From Mycobacterium rhizamassiliense (lineage in GTDB: Bacteria > Actinomycetota > Actinomycetes > Mycobacteriales > Mycobacteriaceae): a stretch of 64,000 nucleotides of DNA. Positions 56,473 to 64,000 of this stretch are shown here, piece by piece. The notes below the pieces were generated by a model that was not told the DNA's origin, ran no database searches, and saw nothing but the letters and a program-made list of their open reading frames with translations. Both the position numbers and the translations under genes were made by a program. The DNA lies in NCBI RefSeq assembly GCF_900157375.1, contig NZ_LT721901.1, positions 5,227,685 to 5,291,684 of the forward strand. The letters run 5' to 3'. Numbering within the stretch: position 1 is the stretch's first letter; the number at the start of each line of letters is the position of its first letter.

Positions 56473-57419
56473 GCTCGGCCCCCCACGTCCCGCACGCACC
56501 CGACACTGTGGTGCGGCTGCGCGGGGTAACCAAGCAATACGGGTCGACGACGGCCGTCTCCAACCTCGACCTGGACGTGCACGCCGCCGAGGTGTTCGCG
56601 CTGTTGGGGCCCAACGGCGCCGGCAAGACCACGACGGTCGAAATGTGCGAGGGCTTCACCCGCCCGGACGGCGGCACGATCGAGGTGCTGGGCCTGGACC
56701 CGATCGCCGACAACGCCCGGCTGCGCGCCCGCATCGGGGTGATGCTGCAAGGCGGCGGCGGCTACCCGGCGGCGCGCGCGGAAGAAATGCTCAACCTGGT
56801 GGCCTCCTATGCCGCCAACCCGCTGGACCCCGCGTGGCTGCTGGACACGCTGGGCCTCACCGACGCCGCCCGCACCACCTACCGACGCCTCTCGGGGGGA
56901 CAACAGCAACGGCTCGCGCTGGCATGCGCGCTGGCCGGGCGCCCCGAGCTGGTGTTCCTCGACGAGCCCACCGCCGGCATGGACGCCCACGCCCGGCTGC
57001 TGGTCTGGGAGCTGATCGACGCGCTGCGCCGCGACGGCGTGGCGGTGGTGCTGACGACCCACCAGCTCAAGGAGGCCGAGGAGCTCGCCGATCGGCTGGT
57101 GATCATCGACCACGGGCAGACGGTGGCCGCGGGCACGCCGGCGGAGCTGATGCGCAGCGGCGCCAAAGACCAGCTGCGGTTCAGCGCGCCACCGCGACTC
57201 GACCTGTCCCTGCTGTCGTCGGCGCTGCCGGAGGACTACCTGGCCACCGAGGTCACGCCGGGCGAATACCTGGTCGAGGGCCCGGTCGACCCGCAGGTGC
57301 TGGCGACCGTCACGGCATGGTGCGCGCGCATCGACGTGCTGGCCACCGACATGCGCGTCGAGCAACGCAGCCTCGAGGACGTGTTCCTCGACCTCACCGG
57401 TAGGAAGTTGCGGCAGTGA
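56469..57419 (+). CDS. ABC transporter ATP-binding protein (Rv1458c)
   Basis: A 316-aa ABC-2 type ATPase with Walker A GPNGAGKTT, signature LSGGQQQRLALA and Walker B LVFLDEPTAGMD. Its GTG start overlaps the mptB stop and its own stop overlaps the permease start, so the three are translationally coupled. The substrate is unknown; the link to mptB suggests an envelope lipid or glycan precursor. Confidence 0.94.
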   Translation: MSSAPHVPHAPDTVVRLRGVTKQYGSTTAVSNLDLDVHAAEVFALLGPNGAGKTTTVEMCEGFTRPDGGTIEVLGLDPIADNARLRARIGVMLQGGGGYPAARAEEMLNLVASYAANPLDPAWLLDTLGLTDAARTTYRRLSGGQQQRLALACALAGRPELVFLDEPTAGMDAHARLLVWELIDALRRDGVAVVLTTHQLKEAEELADRLVIIDHGQTVAAGTPAELMRSGAKDQLRFSAPPRLDLSLLSSALPEDYLATEVTPGEYLVEGPVDPQVLATVTAWCARIDVLATDMRVEQRSLEDVFLDLTGRKLRQ

Positions 57420-58201
57420 CACAGACCAACGGCCCGCTGTTTCCCGCGGGCACCTTCACGCCCGACCCGCGTCCCAGCGCGATTTCGAAAATGCTTGCCG
57501 CACAGTTCAATCTGGAGCTCAAGCTGCTGCTGCGCAACGGCGAGCAGCTTTTGCTGACGATGTTCATCCCGATCACACTGCTGGTCGGGCTCACGCTGCT
57601 GCCGCTCGGCTCGTTCGGGCAGCATCGCGCCGCGATCTTCACGCCGGTGATCATGGCGCTGGCGGTGATCTCGACCGCGTTCACCGGGCAGGCGATCGCG
57701 GTCGCGTTCGATCGCCGGTATGGGGCGTTGAAAAGGCTTGGCGCCACGCCACTTCCGGTCTGGGGCATCATCGCCGGAAAGTCGCTGGCGGTCGTCACAG
57801 TGGTGTTCTTGCAGGCAATCCTGTTAGGCGGCATCGGTTTTGCGCTCGGCTGGCGACCCGACCCGTTGGCGCTGGGGTTGGGCGCGGCGGTCATCGCGCT
57901 GGGCACCGCGGGTTTCGCGGCCCTGGGGCTGCTGCTCGGCGGCACGCTGCGGGCCGAGATCGTGCTCGCGGTCGCCAACCTGCTGTGGTTCGTCTTCGCC
58001 GGTCTCGGCGCCTTGACCGTGGAAACCGGGATGATCCCGTCGTGGGCCAAATGGCTGTCCCGGCTCACGCCGTCGGGCGCGCTGACCGAGGCGCTGTCGC
58101 AGGCGATGACGTTGTCGGTGGACTGGTTCGGTATCGCCGTCCTGGTGGCGTGGGGCGCCGGGGCGGCCCTGGCCGCGCGCCGCTGGTTCCGCTTCACCTG
58201 A
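57416..58201 (+). CDS. ABC-2 transporter permease (Rv1457c)
   Basis: A 261-aa membrane protein with six hydrophobic segments in the ABC-2 pattern and an amphipathic N-terminal region. It starts at a GTG overlapping the ATPase stop (GTGA). The conserved cytoplasmic loop FDRRYGALKRLGATPLP lies near residue 100. It forms the channel for the neighbouring ATPase. Confidence 0.92.
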   Translation: MTQTNGPLFPAGTFTPDPRPSAISKMLAAQFNLELKLLLRNGEQLLLTMFIPITLLVGLTLLPLGSFGQHRAAIFTPVIMALAVISTAFTGQAIAVAFDRRYGALKRLGATPLPVWGIIAGKSLAVVTVVFLQAILLGGIGFALGWRPDPLALGLGAAVIALGTAGFAALGLLLGGTLRAEIVLAVANLLWFVFAGLGALTVETGMIPSWAKWLSRLTPSGALTEALSQAMTLSVDWFGIAVLVAWGAGAALAARRWFRFT

Positions 58202-58242
58202 TCGGCCCCGGGCCGTACTACAAGCTGTAGTTTACGGTGCCC

Positions 58243-58248
58243 TACGAT
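58243..58248 (+). promoter_or_regulatory. Probable -10 box of ctaA
   Basis: TACGAT lies 6 nt before the ATG at 58255, consistent with a leaderless transcript and with ctaA having its own promoter apart from the mptB operon. Confidence 0.5.
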
Positions 58249-58254
58249 CGGGCG

Positions 58255-59211
58255 ATGGCCGTCGGACGGGTGCTGATGCGGTTGGTGGACCTACTCCCCA
58301 ACCCGAGCCTGCGCGTCCAGCGCCTCGTCGCCGCGCTGGTGATCCTGACCCAGGGCGGCATCGCGGTCACCGGCGCGATCGTGCGCGTCACCGCGTCGGG
58401 GCTGGGTTGTCCGACCTGGCCGCAGTGCTTCCCGGGCAGCTTCGTTCCGGTGGCCCACGCCGAGGTGCCGCGCATCCACCAGGCCGTCGAATTCGGCAAC
58501 CGAATGATCACCTTCGCGGTCGTGGTGGCCGCGGCGCTGGCCGTGCTGGCCGTGACGCGGGCGCGGCGACGCTCCGAGGTGCTCCTCTACGCGTGGCTGA
58601 TGCCAGTGTCGACGGTGGTGCAGGCCGTGATCGGTGGCATCACCGTGCGCACCGGGCTGCTGTGGTGGACGGTCGCCATCCACCTGCTGACGTCGATGAC
58701 GATGGTGTGGCTGTCGGTGCTGCTCTACGTGAAGGTCGGCGAGCCCGACGACGGCGTGGTGCACCAGCGGGTGGCCAGGCCGCTGCGGGCGCTGACGGCG
58801 CTGAGCGCGGTGAACCTGGCGGTGCTGCTGGTCACCGGCACGCTGGTGACCGCCGCGGGTCCGCACGCGGGAGACCGCAGCCCCAGCCGGACGGTGCCGC
58901 GGCTGAAGGTGGAGATCACCACGCTGGTGCACATGCATTCGTCGCTGCTGGTCGCGTACCTGGCGCTGCTGGTGGGCCTGGGCTTCGGGCTGCTCGCGGT
59001 CGGCGCGGCCCGGCCCGTGCTGCTGCGGCTGGGCGTGCTGCTGGCCCTGGTCTGCGCCCAGGCCGCCGTGGGCACCGTGCAGTACTTCACCGGGGTCCCC
59101 GCCGCGCTGGTCGCGGTCCACGTCGCCGGGGCCGCGGCCTGCACCGCGGCGACGGCGGCGCTATGGGCCTCGATGCGAGAACGGACCGAGCCCGAGCCGC
59201 TCGCAGGCTGA
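58255..59211 (+). CDS. ctaA: Heme A synthase-like protein (Rv1456c, CtaA/COX15)
   Basis: A 318-aa membrane protein with about eight hydrophobic segments. It has the periplasmic Cys pair SGLGCPTWPQCFPG (cysteines about seven residues apart) near residue 50, and heme-ligand His residues in RIHQAVEFGNR, VAIHLLTS, LVHMHSSLL and VAVHVAG. It oxidises the C8 methyl of heme O to heme A for cytochrome aa3. The downstream end overlaps by 51 nt with the convergent Rv1455-type gene. Works with ctaB at 60854. Confidence 0.92.
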   Translation: MAVGRVLMRLVDLLPNPSLRVQRLVAALVILTQGGIAVTGAIVRVTASGLGCPTWPQCFPGSFVPVAHAEVPRIHQAVEFGNRMITFAVVVAAALAVLAVTRARRRSEVLLYAWLMPVSTVVQAVIGGITVRTGLLWWTVAIHLLTSMTMVWLSVLLYVKVGEPDDGVVHQRVARPLRALTALSAVNLAVLLVTGTLVTAAGPHAGDRSPSRTVPRLKVEITTLVHMHSSLLVAYLALLVGLGFGLLAVGAARPVLLRLGVLLALVCAQAAVGTVQYFTGVPAALVAVHVAGAAACTAATAALWASMRERTEPEPLAG

Positions 59212-59841
59212 CTCCACGGCCACGGCGAACCGGCGCTGGGCCGACTCGCGCGCCGCGGGGTCCAGTCGCCGCCAACCCAGCGGTGGCGCAACCACATCCA
59301 GCCGGGCAACCCGGTCGCCGTCGACATCGACGCGTGCGTACAGCAGCTCGCTCGTGACGATTCCGGCGCGTTCTGCGGCCGCCGCGAGGGCGGCGTGACC
59401 GACGTCCCACACCTCGAACTCCGGCTCGACCGCGTGCGCCCCGGTGAAGGCGTGCGACTGCTCGCCGCCGAAAAACGTCAACGCGACGGGATCTGCCGAC
59501 GTCCCTGCGGGCAGCGTCGGCACCCCCGCGGCCGCCAGGTCATCCAGGTATCGCGCAGCCAGATTCCAGGCCACCGCGGGGCGCGGGTTCAGCAGGTTGC
59601 CCATACGCGTTGTCCAGGCGAGGAATTCGTCGGCCCGCCGCGCGTATTCGCGCCCCACCCGCAGGATCACCAGATCCGCCCGGGCGGTCTCCGGATCGTC
59701 CCAGGACGACCAGCGGGCGTGCAGGCCGCGGCGTCGCAGCGCGGTCACCAGGCCGGCGTCGTCCGCGGCACCGCCCGGGTGCTGCGGCGATCCGGCCAGC
59801 ACGATGCGGGGATGGAAGACATCCGGCCGGGCAAGCTTCAT
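59161..59841 (-). CDS. ATP-grasp-like conserved protein (Rv1455 type)
   Basis: A 226-aa soluble protein with features of an ATP-grasp/RimK-like C-terminal domain: LLYARVDVDGDRVARLDVV near residue 175 is the expected metal-binding strand region, with a preceding NPRPAVAWNLAARYLDDL. It matches Rv1455 by position. The start is ATG 59841 (MKLARPDVF). It is divergent from qor across 19 nt. The substrate is not known. Confidence 0.8.
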   Translation of the reverse strand: MKLARPDVFHPRIVLAGSPQHPGGAADDAGLVTALRRRGLHARWSSWDDPETARADLVILRVGREYARRADEFLAWTTRMGNLLNPRPAVAWNLAARYLDDLAAAGVPTLPAGTSADPVALTFFGGEQSHAFTGAHAVEPEFEVWDVGHAALAAAAERAGIVTSELLYARVDVDGDRVARLDVVAPPLGWRRLDPAARESAQRRFAVAVESACERLGLGPFSHRGP

Positions 59842-59860
59842 GCCCGGGCATGATAGCCAC

Positions 59861-60838
59861 ATGCACGCAATCGAAGTCGGTGAAACCGGCGGCCCCGAGG
59901 TCCTGCGTTACGTCGAAACGCCCGAACCCACGCCCGGCGAGGGCCAGCTGCTGATCAAGGCCGAAGCCATCGGCGTCAACTTCATCGACACGTATTTCCG
60001 CAGCGGCCAGTACCCGCGCCAGGTGCCGTTCGTCGTCGGCTCCGAGCTGTGCGGCACCGTCGCGGCCCTGGGCGAGAACGCCCCCGCGGATTTCCGCGTC
60101 GGCGACCGCGTGGTGTCAGCCGCGGCGGCCGGTGCCTACGCCGAATTCGCGGTCGCCCCAGCGGCTTTGACGGCTAAGGTGCCGGACAACGTCACGTCGG
60201 AGGTGGCGGCGTCGGTCCTGCTGAAGGGCCTCACCGCGCACTATCTGCTCAAGTCGGTGTACCGGGTGCAGACCGGCGACACGGTGCTGGTGCACGCCGG
60301 GGCCGGCGGGGTGGGACTGATCCTGACGCAGTGGGCGCATCTGCTGGGCGCCCGCGTCATCACCACCGTCTCGACGCCCGACAAGGAGCGGCTGTCCCGG
60401 CGAGCCGGCGCCGACGAGGTGCTGCCCTACCCCGACGACGCCGCCGCGTTCGGCCAGCGGATCCGGTCGCTCACCGACGGCAACGGCGTCGAGGCGGTGT
60501 ACGACGGCGTCGGCGCCACGACGTTCGACGCCAGCCTGGCCAGCCTCGCCGTCCGCGGGACGCTGGCGCTGTTCGGCGCCGCCAGTGGCCCCGTTCCCCC
60601 GGTAGACCCGCAGCGCCTCAACGCCGCCGGCTCGGTCTTCCTGACCCGGCCCGCGCTGGTGCACTTCATGCGCACCGGCCAGGAGTTCAGCTGGCGGGCC
60701 GACGAACTGTTCGAGGCGATTTCGAGTGGCGCCCTCACCATCGAGGTCGGCGGGCGCTATCCGCTGGCCGAGGCCGCCCGCGCGCACACGGATCTGCAGG
60801 GCCGCAAGACGGCCGGCTCTGTCGTGCTGCTGCCGTAG
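59861..60838 (+). CDS. qor: NADPH:quinone oxidoreductase Qor
   Basis: A 325-aa MDR-family oxidoreductase (M. tuberculosis Rv1454c 328 aa). It has an N-terminal GroES-like domain and a Rossmann motif HAGAGGVGLILTQWA near residue 148, with no zinc-site cysteines, as in zeta-crystallin quinone reductases. It reduces quinones with NADPH. It starts at ATG 59861, very close to the divergent Rv1455-type gene. Confidence 0.94.
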   Translation: MHAIEVGETGGPEVLRYVETPEPTPGEGQLLIKAEAIGVNFIDTYFRSGQYPRQVPFVVGSELCGTVAALGENAPADFRVGDRVVSAAAAGAYAEFAVAPAALTAKVPDNVTSEVAASVLLKGLTAHYLLKSVYRVQTGDTVLVHAGAGGVGLILTQWAHLLGARVITTVSTPDKERLSRRAGADEVLPYPDDAAAFGQRIRSLTDGNGVEAVYDGVGATTFDASLASLAVRGTLALFGAASGPVPPVDPQRLNAAGSVFLTRPALVHFMRTGQEFSWRADELFEAISSGALTIEVGGRYPLAEAARAHTDLQGRKTAGSVVLLP

Positions 60839-60853
60839 GGCGGCGACGATCGC

Positions 60854-61768
60854 TCAGAAGAGCGTCGGTAGCCCCAGCACCGAATCGACGGCCAACGCGC
60901 AGAACACCACCGCCAGGTAGTTGTTCGACTGCAGGAACAGCCGCAGCGGCTTGACCGGCTCGCCGGCGCGCACGCCGGCGTAGAGCTGATGGGCCATCGC
61001 CAGGAACCACACGCCGGCCAGCACCGCGACCGACGCGTACAGCCAGCCCGCGGCCAGCCCCAGGGCCAGCGTCGCGAACACCGTGAGCCACGTGTAGATC
61101 AGGATCTGCTTGGTGACCTGACGCTCGGTTGCCACCGCGGGCAACATCGGCACCCCGGCCGCCTTGTAGTCGTCCTTGTATCGCATTGCCAGCGCCCAGG
61201 TGTGCGGCGGCGTCCAGAAGAAGATGATCGCGAACATCGCCAGGGCCGGCCAGCCGATGGTGCCGGTGACCGCCGACCACCCGATCATCACCGGCATGCA
61301 CCCCGCCGCGCCGCCCCACACGACGTTCTGCGACGTGCGGCGCTTGAGGAGCAGCGTGTAGACGAAAACGTAGAACGCGATGGTGGCGATGGCCAGCAAT
61401 CCCGACAGCAGGTTGCTGGTCCGCCAGAGCCAGAAGAAGGAGGCCACCGTCAGCACCAGCCCGAGGATCAGGGCGTTTCGCGTCGGCACTGCGGCACGCG
61501 CCAGCGGCCGGCGCGCGGTGCGCTTCATCAGCTTGTCGATGTCGGCGTCGGCCACGCAGTTCAGCGTGTTGGCACCGCCTGCGGCGAGCATCCCGCCGAT
61601 CAGCGTGTTGAGGATCAGCAGCGGGTGCACCTCACCCCGGTGCGCGAGCAGCATCGCAGGTATGGCTGTGACCAGCAGCAGCTCAATCACCCGGGGCTTC
61701 GTCAACGCCAAATACGCGAGCACGGTGCGACGTACTCGGCTCGGCGCGACGCGCCCGCGAACGCTCAC
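60854..61768 (-). CDS. ctaB: Heme O synthase (protoheme IX farnesyltransferase)
   Basis: A 304-aa UbiA-family membrane prenyltransferase with the first Asp motif NCVADADIDKLMKRT near residue 72 and the second region YKDDYKAAGVPMLP. It adds a farnesyl group to heme b, giving heme O, the substrate of CtaA. The start is GTG 61768 (MSVRGRVAP) with AGGAG 7 nt upstream; an upstream extension is not conserved. It lies 15 nt from qor, tail to tail. Confidence 0.95.
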   Translation of the reverse strand: MSVRGRVAPSRVRRTVLAYLALTKPRVIELLLVTAIPAMLLAHRGEVHPLLILNTLIGGMLAAGGANTLNCVADADIDKLMKRTARRPLARAAVPTRNALILGLVLTVASFFWLWRTSNLLSGLLAIATIAFYVFVYTLLLKRRTSQNVVWGGAAGCMPVMIGWSAVTGTIGWPALAMFAIIFFWTPPHTWALAMRYKDDYKAAGVPMLPAVATERQVTKQILIYTWLTVFATLALGLAAGWLYASVAVLAGVWFLAMAHQLYAGVRAGEPVKPLRLFLQSNNYLAVVFCALAVDSVLGLPTLF

Positions 61769-62023
61769 GCAATAACTCCTCGGGGTCGCAGCAGCGCGCA
61801 GCATCTACTACGCACGATGGTAGACCGGGAGTCCACGGCAGCGGGCCCCCAGGGTCGATTCGCACAGAATTTCCCGATTGCGGCACGAATGGCAAATTGC
61901 GGGTCGCCTGCGCGCCACCTGCGGGGGGGCCGCGCGTGACTACCCGGAAACCTGCACTGCAAACGCCACCACTCGCGCACTAGGGTTGAGGATTGACGGC
62001 TTCATCACTCAAGGAATGAGTCT

Positions 62024-64000
62024 GTGACCACACTCGAAGACATCTCCACACTCACCCGGCCCCACCACCCCGACGACTGGACCGAGCTCGATTCGGCCGC
62101 GGTCGACACCGTCCGGGTGCTTGCCGCCGACGCGGTCCAAAAGGTCGGCAACGGCCACCCCGGGACGGCGATGAGCCTGGCGCCGTTGGCCTACACGCTT
62201 TTTCAGCGCACCATGGTCCACGATCCCAGCGACGTGCACTGGCTGGGTCGCGACCGGTTCATCCTCTCGGCCGGCCACAGCAGCCTGACGCTGTACCTGC
62301 AGCTGTACCTCGGCGGGTTCGGCCTGGAGCTGTCCGACATCGAGTCGCTGCGCACCTGGGGATCCAAGACCCCGGGGCACCCGGAGTTCCGGCACACCAA
62401 GGGCGTTGAGATCACCACCGGACCGCTGGGCCAGGGCCTGGCCTCCTCGGTCGGGATGGCGATGGCGTCGCGCTACGAGCGCGGCCTGTTCGACCCGGAC
62501 GCCGCGCCCGGGGAGAGCCCGTTCGATCACCACATCTACGTGATCGCCTCCGACGGCGACATCGAAGAGGGCGTGACCTCGGAAGCGTCGTCGCTGGCGG
62601 CCGTGCAGCAGCTGGGCAACCTCATCGTGTTCTACGACCACAACGAGATCTCGATCGAGGACGACACCGACATCGCGTTGTGTGAGGACACCGCCGCGCG
62701 CTACCGCGCCTACGGCTGGCACGTCCAAGAGGTCGAGGGCGGCGAGAACGTCGTCGGCATCGAGGAGGCGATCGCGGCCGCCAAGGCCGTCACCGATCGG
62801 CCGTCGTTCATCTCGCTGCGCACGATCATCGGCTTCCCCGCACCGAAGCTGATGAACACCGGCAAGGCGCACGGTGCGGCGCTGGGCGACGAAGAGGTCG
62901 CGGCCGTCAAGAAGATCCTGGGCTTCGATCCCGACAAGAACTTCGAGGTGCGCGACGACGTCATTGCCCACACCCGCAAGCTGGTCGACCGCGGCAAGGA
63001 AGCCCACGAGAAGTGGCAGGCCGAGTTCGACGCCTGGGCGCAGCGCGAGCCCGAGCGCAAGGCGCTGCTGGACCGGCTGACCGCCGAGGAGCTGCCCGAC
63101 GGCTGGGACGCCGATATCCCCTACTGGGAACCGGGATCCAAGCCGCTGGCCACTCGGGCCGCGTCCGGCAAGGTGCTCTCCGCGGTGTCGACCAAGCTAC
63201 CCGAATTGTGGGGCGGCTCGGCCGACCTGGCCGGCAGCAACAACACCACCATGGATGGCGTCAAATCCTTTGGCCCACCGTCCATTTCAACCAAGGACTA
63301 CACGGCGGACTGGTACGGGCGCACCCTGCACTTCGGTGTTCGCGAGCACGCGATGGGATCCATCCTGTCCGGCATCGTGCTGCACGGGCCCACCCGCGCC
63401 TACGGCGGAACCTTCCTGCAGTTCTCCGATTACATGCGCGGAGCGGTGCGGCTGGCCTCGCTGATGGACATCGACACCATCTACGTGTGGACGCATGACT
63501 CGATCGGGCTGGGCGAAGACGGTCCCACCCACCAGCCCATCGAACACCTCGCCGCGCTGCGGGCCATCCCGAAGCTGTCGGTGGTGCGCCCCGCCGATGC
63601 CAACGAGACCGCCTACGCCTGGCGCACGGTGCTGGCCCGCGGCAACGGCAGCGGACCGGTCGGGTTGATCCTGACCCGCCAGGGCGTGCCGGTGCTCGAG
63701 GGCACCAACTTCGAAGGCGTGGCCCGGGGCGGGTATGTGCTGGGCGAGGAAGGCGAGGACGAACCCGACGTGGTTCTGATCGCCACCGGTTCCGAGGTTC
63801 AGCTCGCGGTGGATGCCGCAAAGCTGTTGGCGGACAAGGACATCATCGCGCGAGTGGTGTCGATGCCCTGCGTCGAATGGTTCGAGTCCCAACCATCGGA
63901 TTACCGCGACAGCGTGCTGCCGCCGTCGGTGTCGGCCCGGGTGGCCGTCGAGGCCGGCATCGCGCAGCCGTGGCACAAGCTGGTCGGCGACACCGGAAAG
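62024..64000 (+). CDS. tkt: Transketolase (5' 659 codons; cut by window edge)
   Basis: Reads open from GTG 62024 (MTTLEDISTLTRPHHP) to the right edge with no stop. The thiamine diphosphate domain has GHPGTAMSLAPL and GDIEEGVTSEASSLA, and the Pyr domain has TRAYGGTFLQFSDYMRG. Compared with the 700-aa M. tuberculosis enzyme about 40 residues are missing. It links the pentose phosphate pathway to glycolysis. AAGGA lies upstream of the start. Divergent from ctaB. Confidence 0.97.
   Translation, partial: MTTLEDISTLTRPHHPDDWTELDSAAVDTVRVLAADAVQKVGNGHPGTAMSLAPLAYTLFQRTMVHDPSDVHWLGRDRFILSAGHSSLTLYLQLYLGGFGLELSDIESLRTWGSKTPGHPEFRHTKGVEITTGPLGQGLASSVGMAMASRYERGLFDPDAAPGESPFDHHIYVIASDGDIEEGVTSEASSLAAVQQLGNLIVFYDHNEISIEDDTDIALCEDTAARYRAYGWHVQEVEGGENVVGIEEAIAAAKAVTDRPSFISLRTIIGFPAPKLMNTGKAHGAALGDEEVAAVKKILGFDPDKNFEVRDDVIAHTRKLVDRGKEAHEKWQAEFDAWAQREPERKALLDRLTAEELPDGWDADIPYWEPGSKPLATRAASGKVLSAVSTKLPELWGGSADLAGSNNTTMDGVKSFGPPSISTKDYTADWYGRTLHFGVREHAMGSILSGIVLHGPTRAYGGTFLQFSDYMRGAVRLASLMDIDTIYVWTHDSIGLGEDGPTHQPIEHLAALRAIPKLSVVRPADANETAYAWRTVLARGNGSGPVGLILTRQGVPVLEGTNFEGVARGGYVLGEEGEDEPDVVLIATGSEVQLAVDAAKLLADKDIIARVVSMPCVEWFESQPSDYRDSVLPPSVSARVAVEAGIAQPWHKLVGDTGK

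Overview
The window is chromosomal DNA of a high-GC mycobacterium. From about 15.1 kb to the right edge the gene order is collinear, in inverted orientation, with the Mycobacterium tuberculosis block Rv1497 to Rv1449c (lipL, meaB, mutB, mutA, the SPFH/NfeD pair, hemH, inhA, fabG1, moxR1, ripB, ripA, acn, echA12, fadE15, the suf operon, mptB, ctaA, qor, ctaB, tkt). PE_PGRS genes, mazEF4 and ctpD/trxA, which M. tuberculosis carries inside this block, are absent. This points to a non-tuberculous species. The surface-glycolipid genes on the left suggest a lineage that makes glycopeptidolipid- or lipooligosaccharide-like antigens, but the species cannot be fixed from this window.

Left region, 1-15 kb: an accessory glycolipid-decoration island. 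It holds an FkbM methyltransferase cut by the window edge, five GT1 glycosyltransferases of the Rv1524/Rv1526c/GtfA-GtfB type, two tandem TylF/MycF-type O-methyltransferases, an acyltransferase-3, a sulfotransferase, an NAD-dependent sugar epimerase translationally coupled to one of the glycosyltransferases, and a second, lower-GC methyltransferase. No transposase or integrase is seen. The content fits assembly and decoration (methyl, acyl, sulfate) of a variable surface oligosaccharide.

Middle region, 15-31 kb: lipL, then the methylmalonyl-CoA mutase genes (mutA, mutB) with their GTPase chaperone meaB. Next come a TVP38-type membrane protein, a membrane-anchored trypsin-like protease, a PknH_C-type lipoprotein, a proline-rich small membrane protein and a DoxX-like protein. 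These are followed by the SPFH/NfeD pair, a conserved hypothetical gene, ferrochelatase, and the mycolic-acid genes inhA and fabG1.

The most unusual feature lies at 30.4-31.4 kb. A DUF559 (Vsr-like PD-(D/E)xK) nuclease gene is bracketed by two copies of a 56-bp palindromic repeat. One copy sits just upstream of the fabG1-inhA promoter. The other supplies the nuclease gene's own stop codon.

Right region, 31-64 kb: a BatA-like VWA protein, DUF58 protein and MoxR1, with the RipB/RipA peptidoglycan hydrolases upstream; aconitase with its TetR neighbour; an ABC-F ATPase; EchA12; a thioredoxin; FadE15; two tandem DUF5666 lipoproteins; the complete SUF iron-sulfur operon under SufR, with an intein-free SufB; mptB with an ABC-2 transporter; heme A biosynthesis genes (ctaA, ctaB); qor; and the first 659 codons of transketolase. 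Several starts (fabG1, mptB, ctaA, the TVP38 gene) lie about 6-8 nt after a TANNNT hexamer, as expected for leaderless mRNAs. I found no tRNA, rRNA, CRISPR array or insertion sequence.
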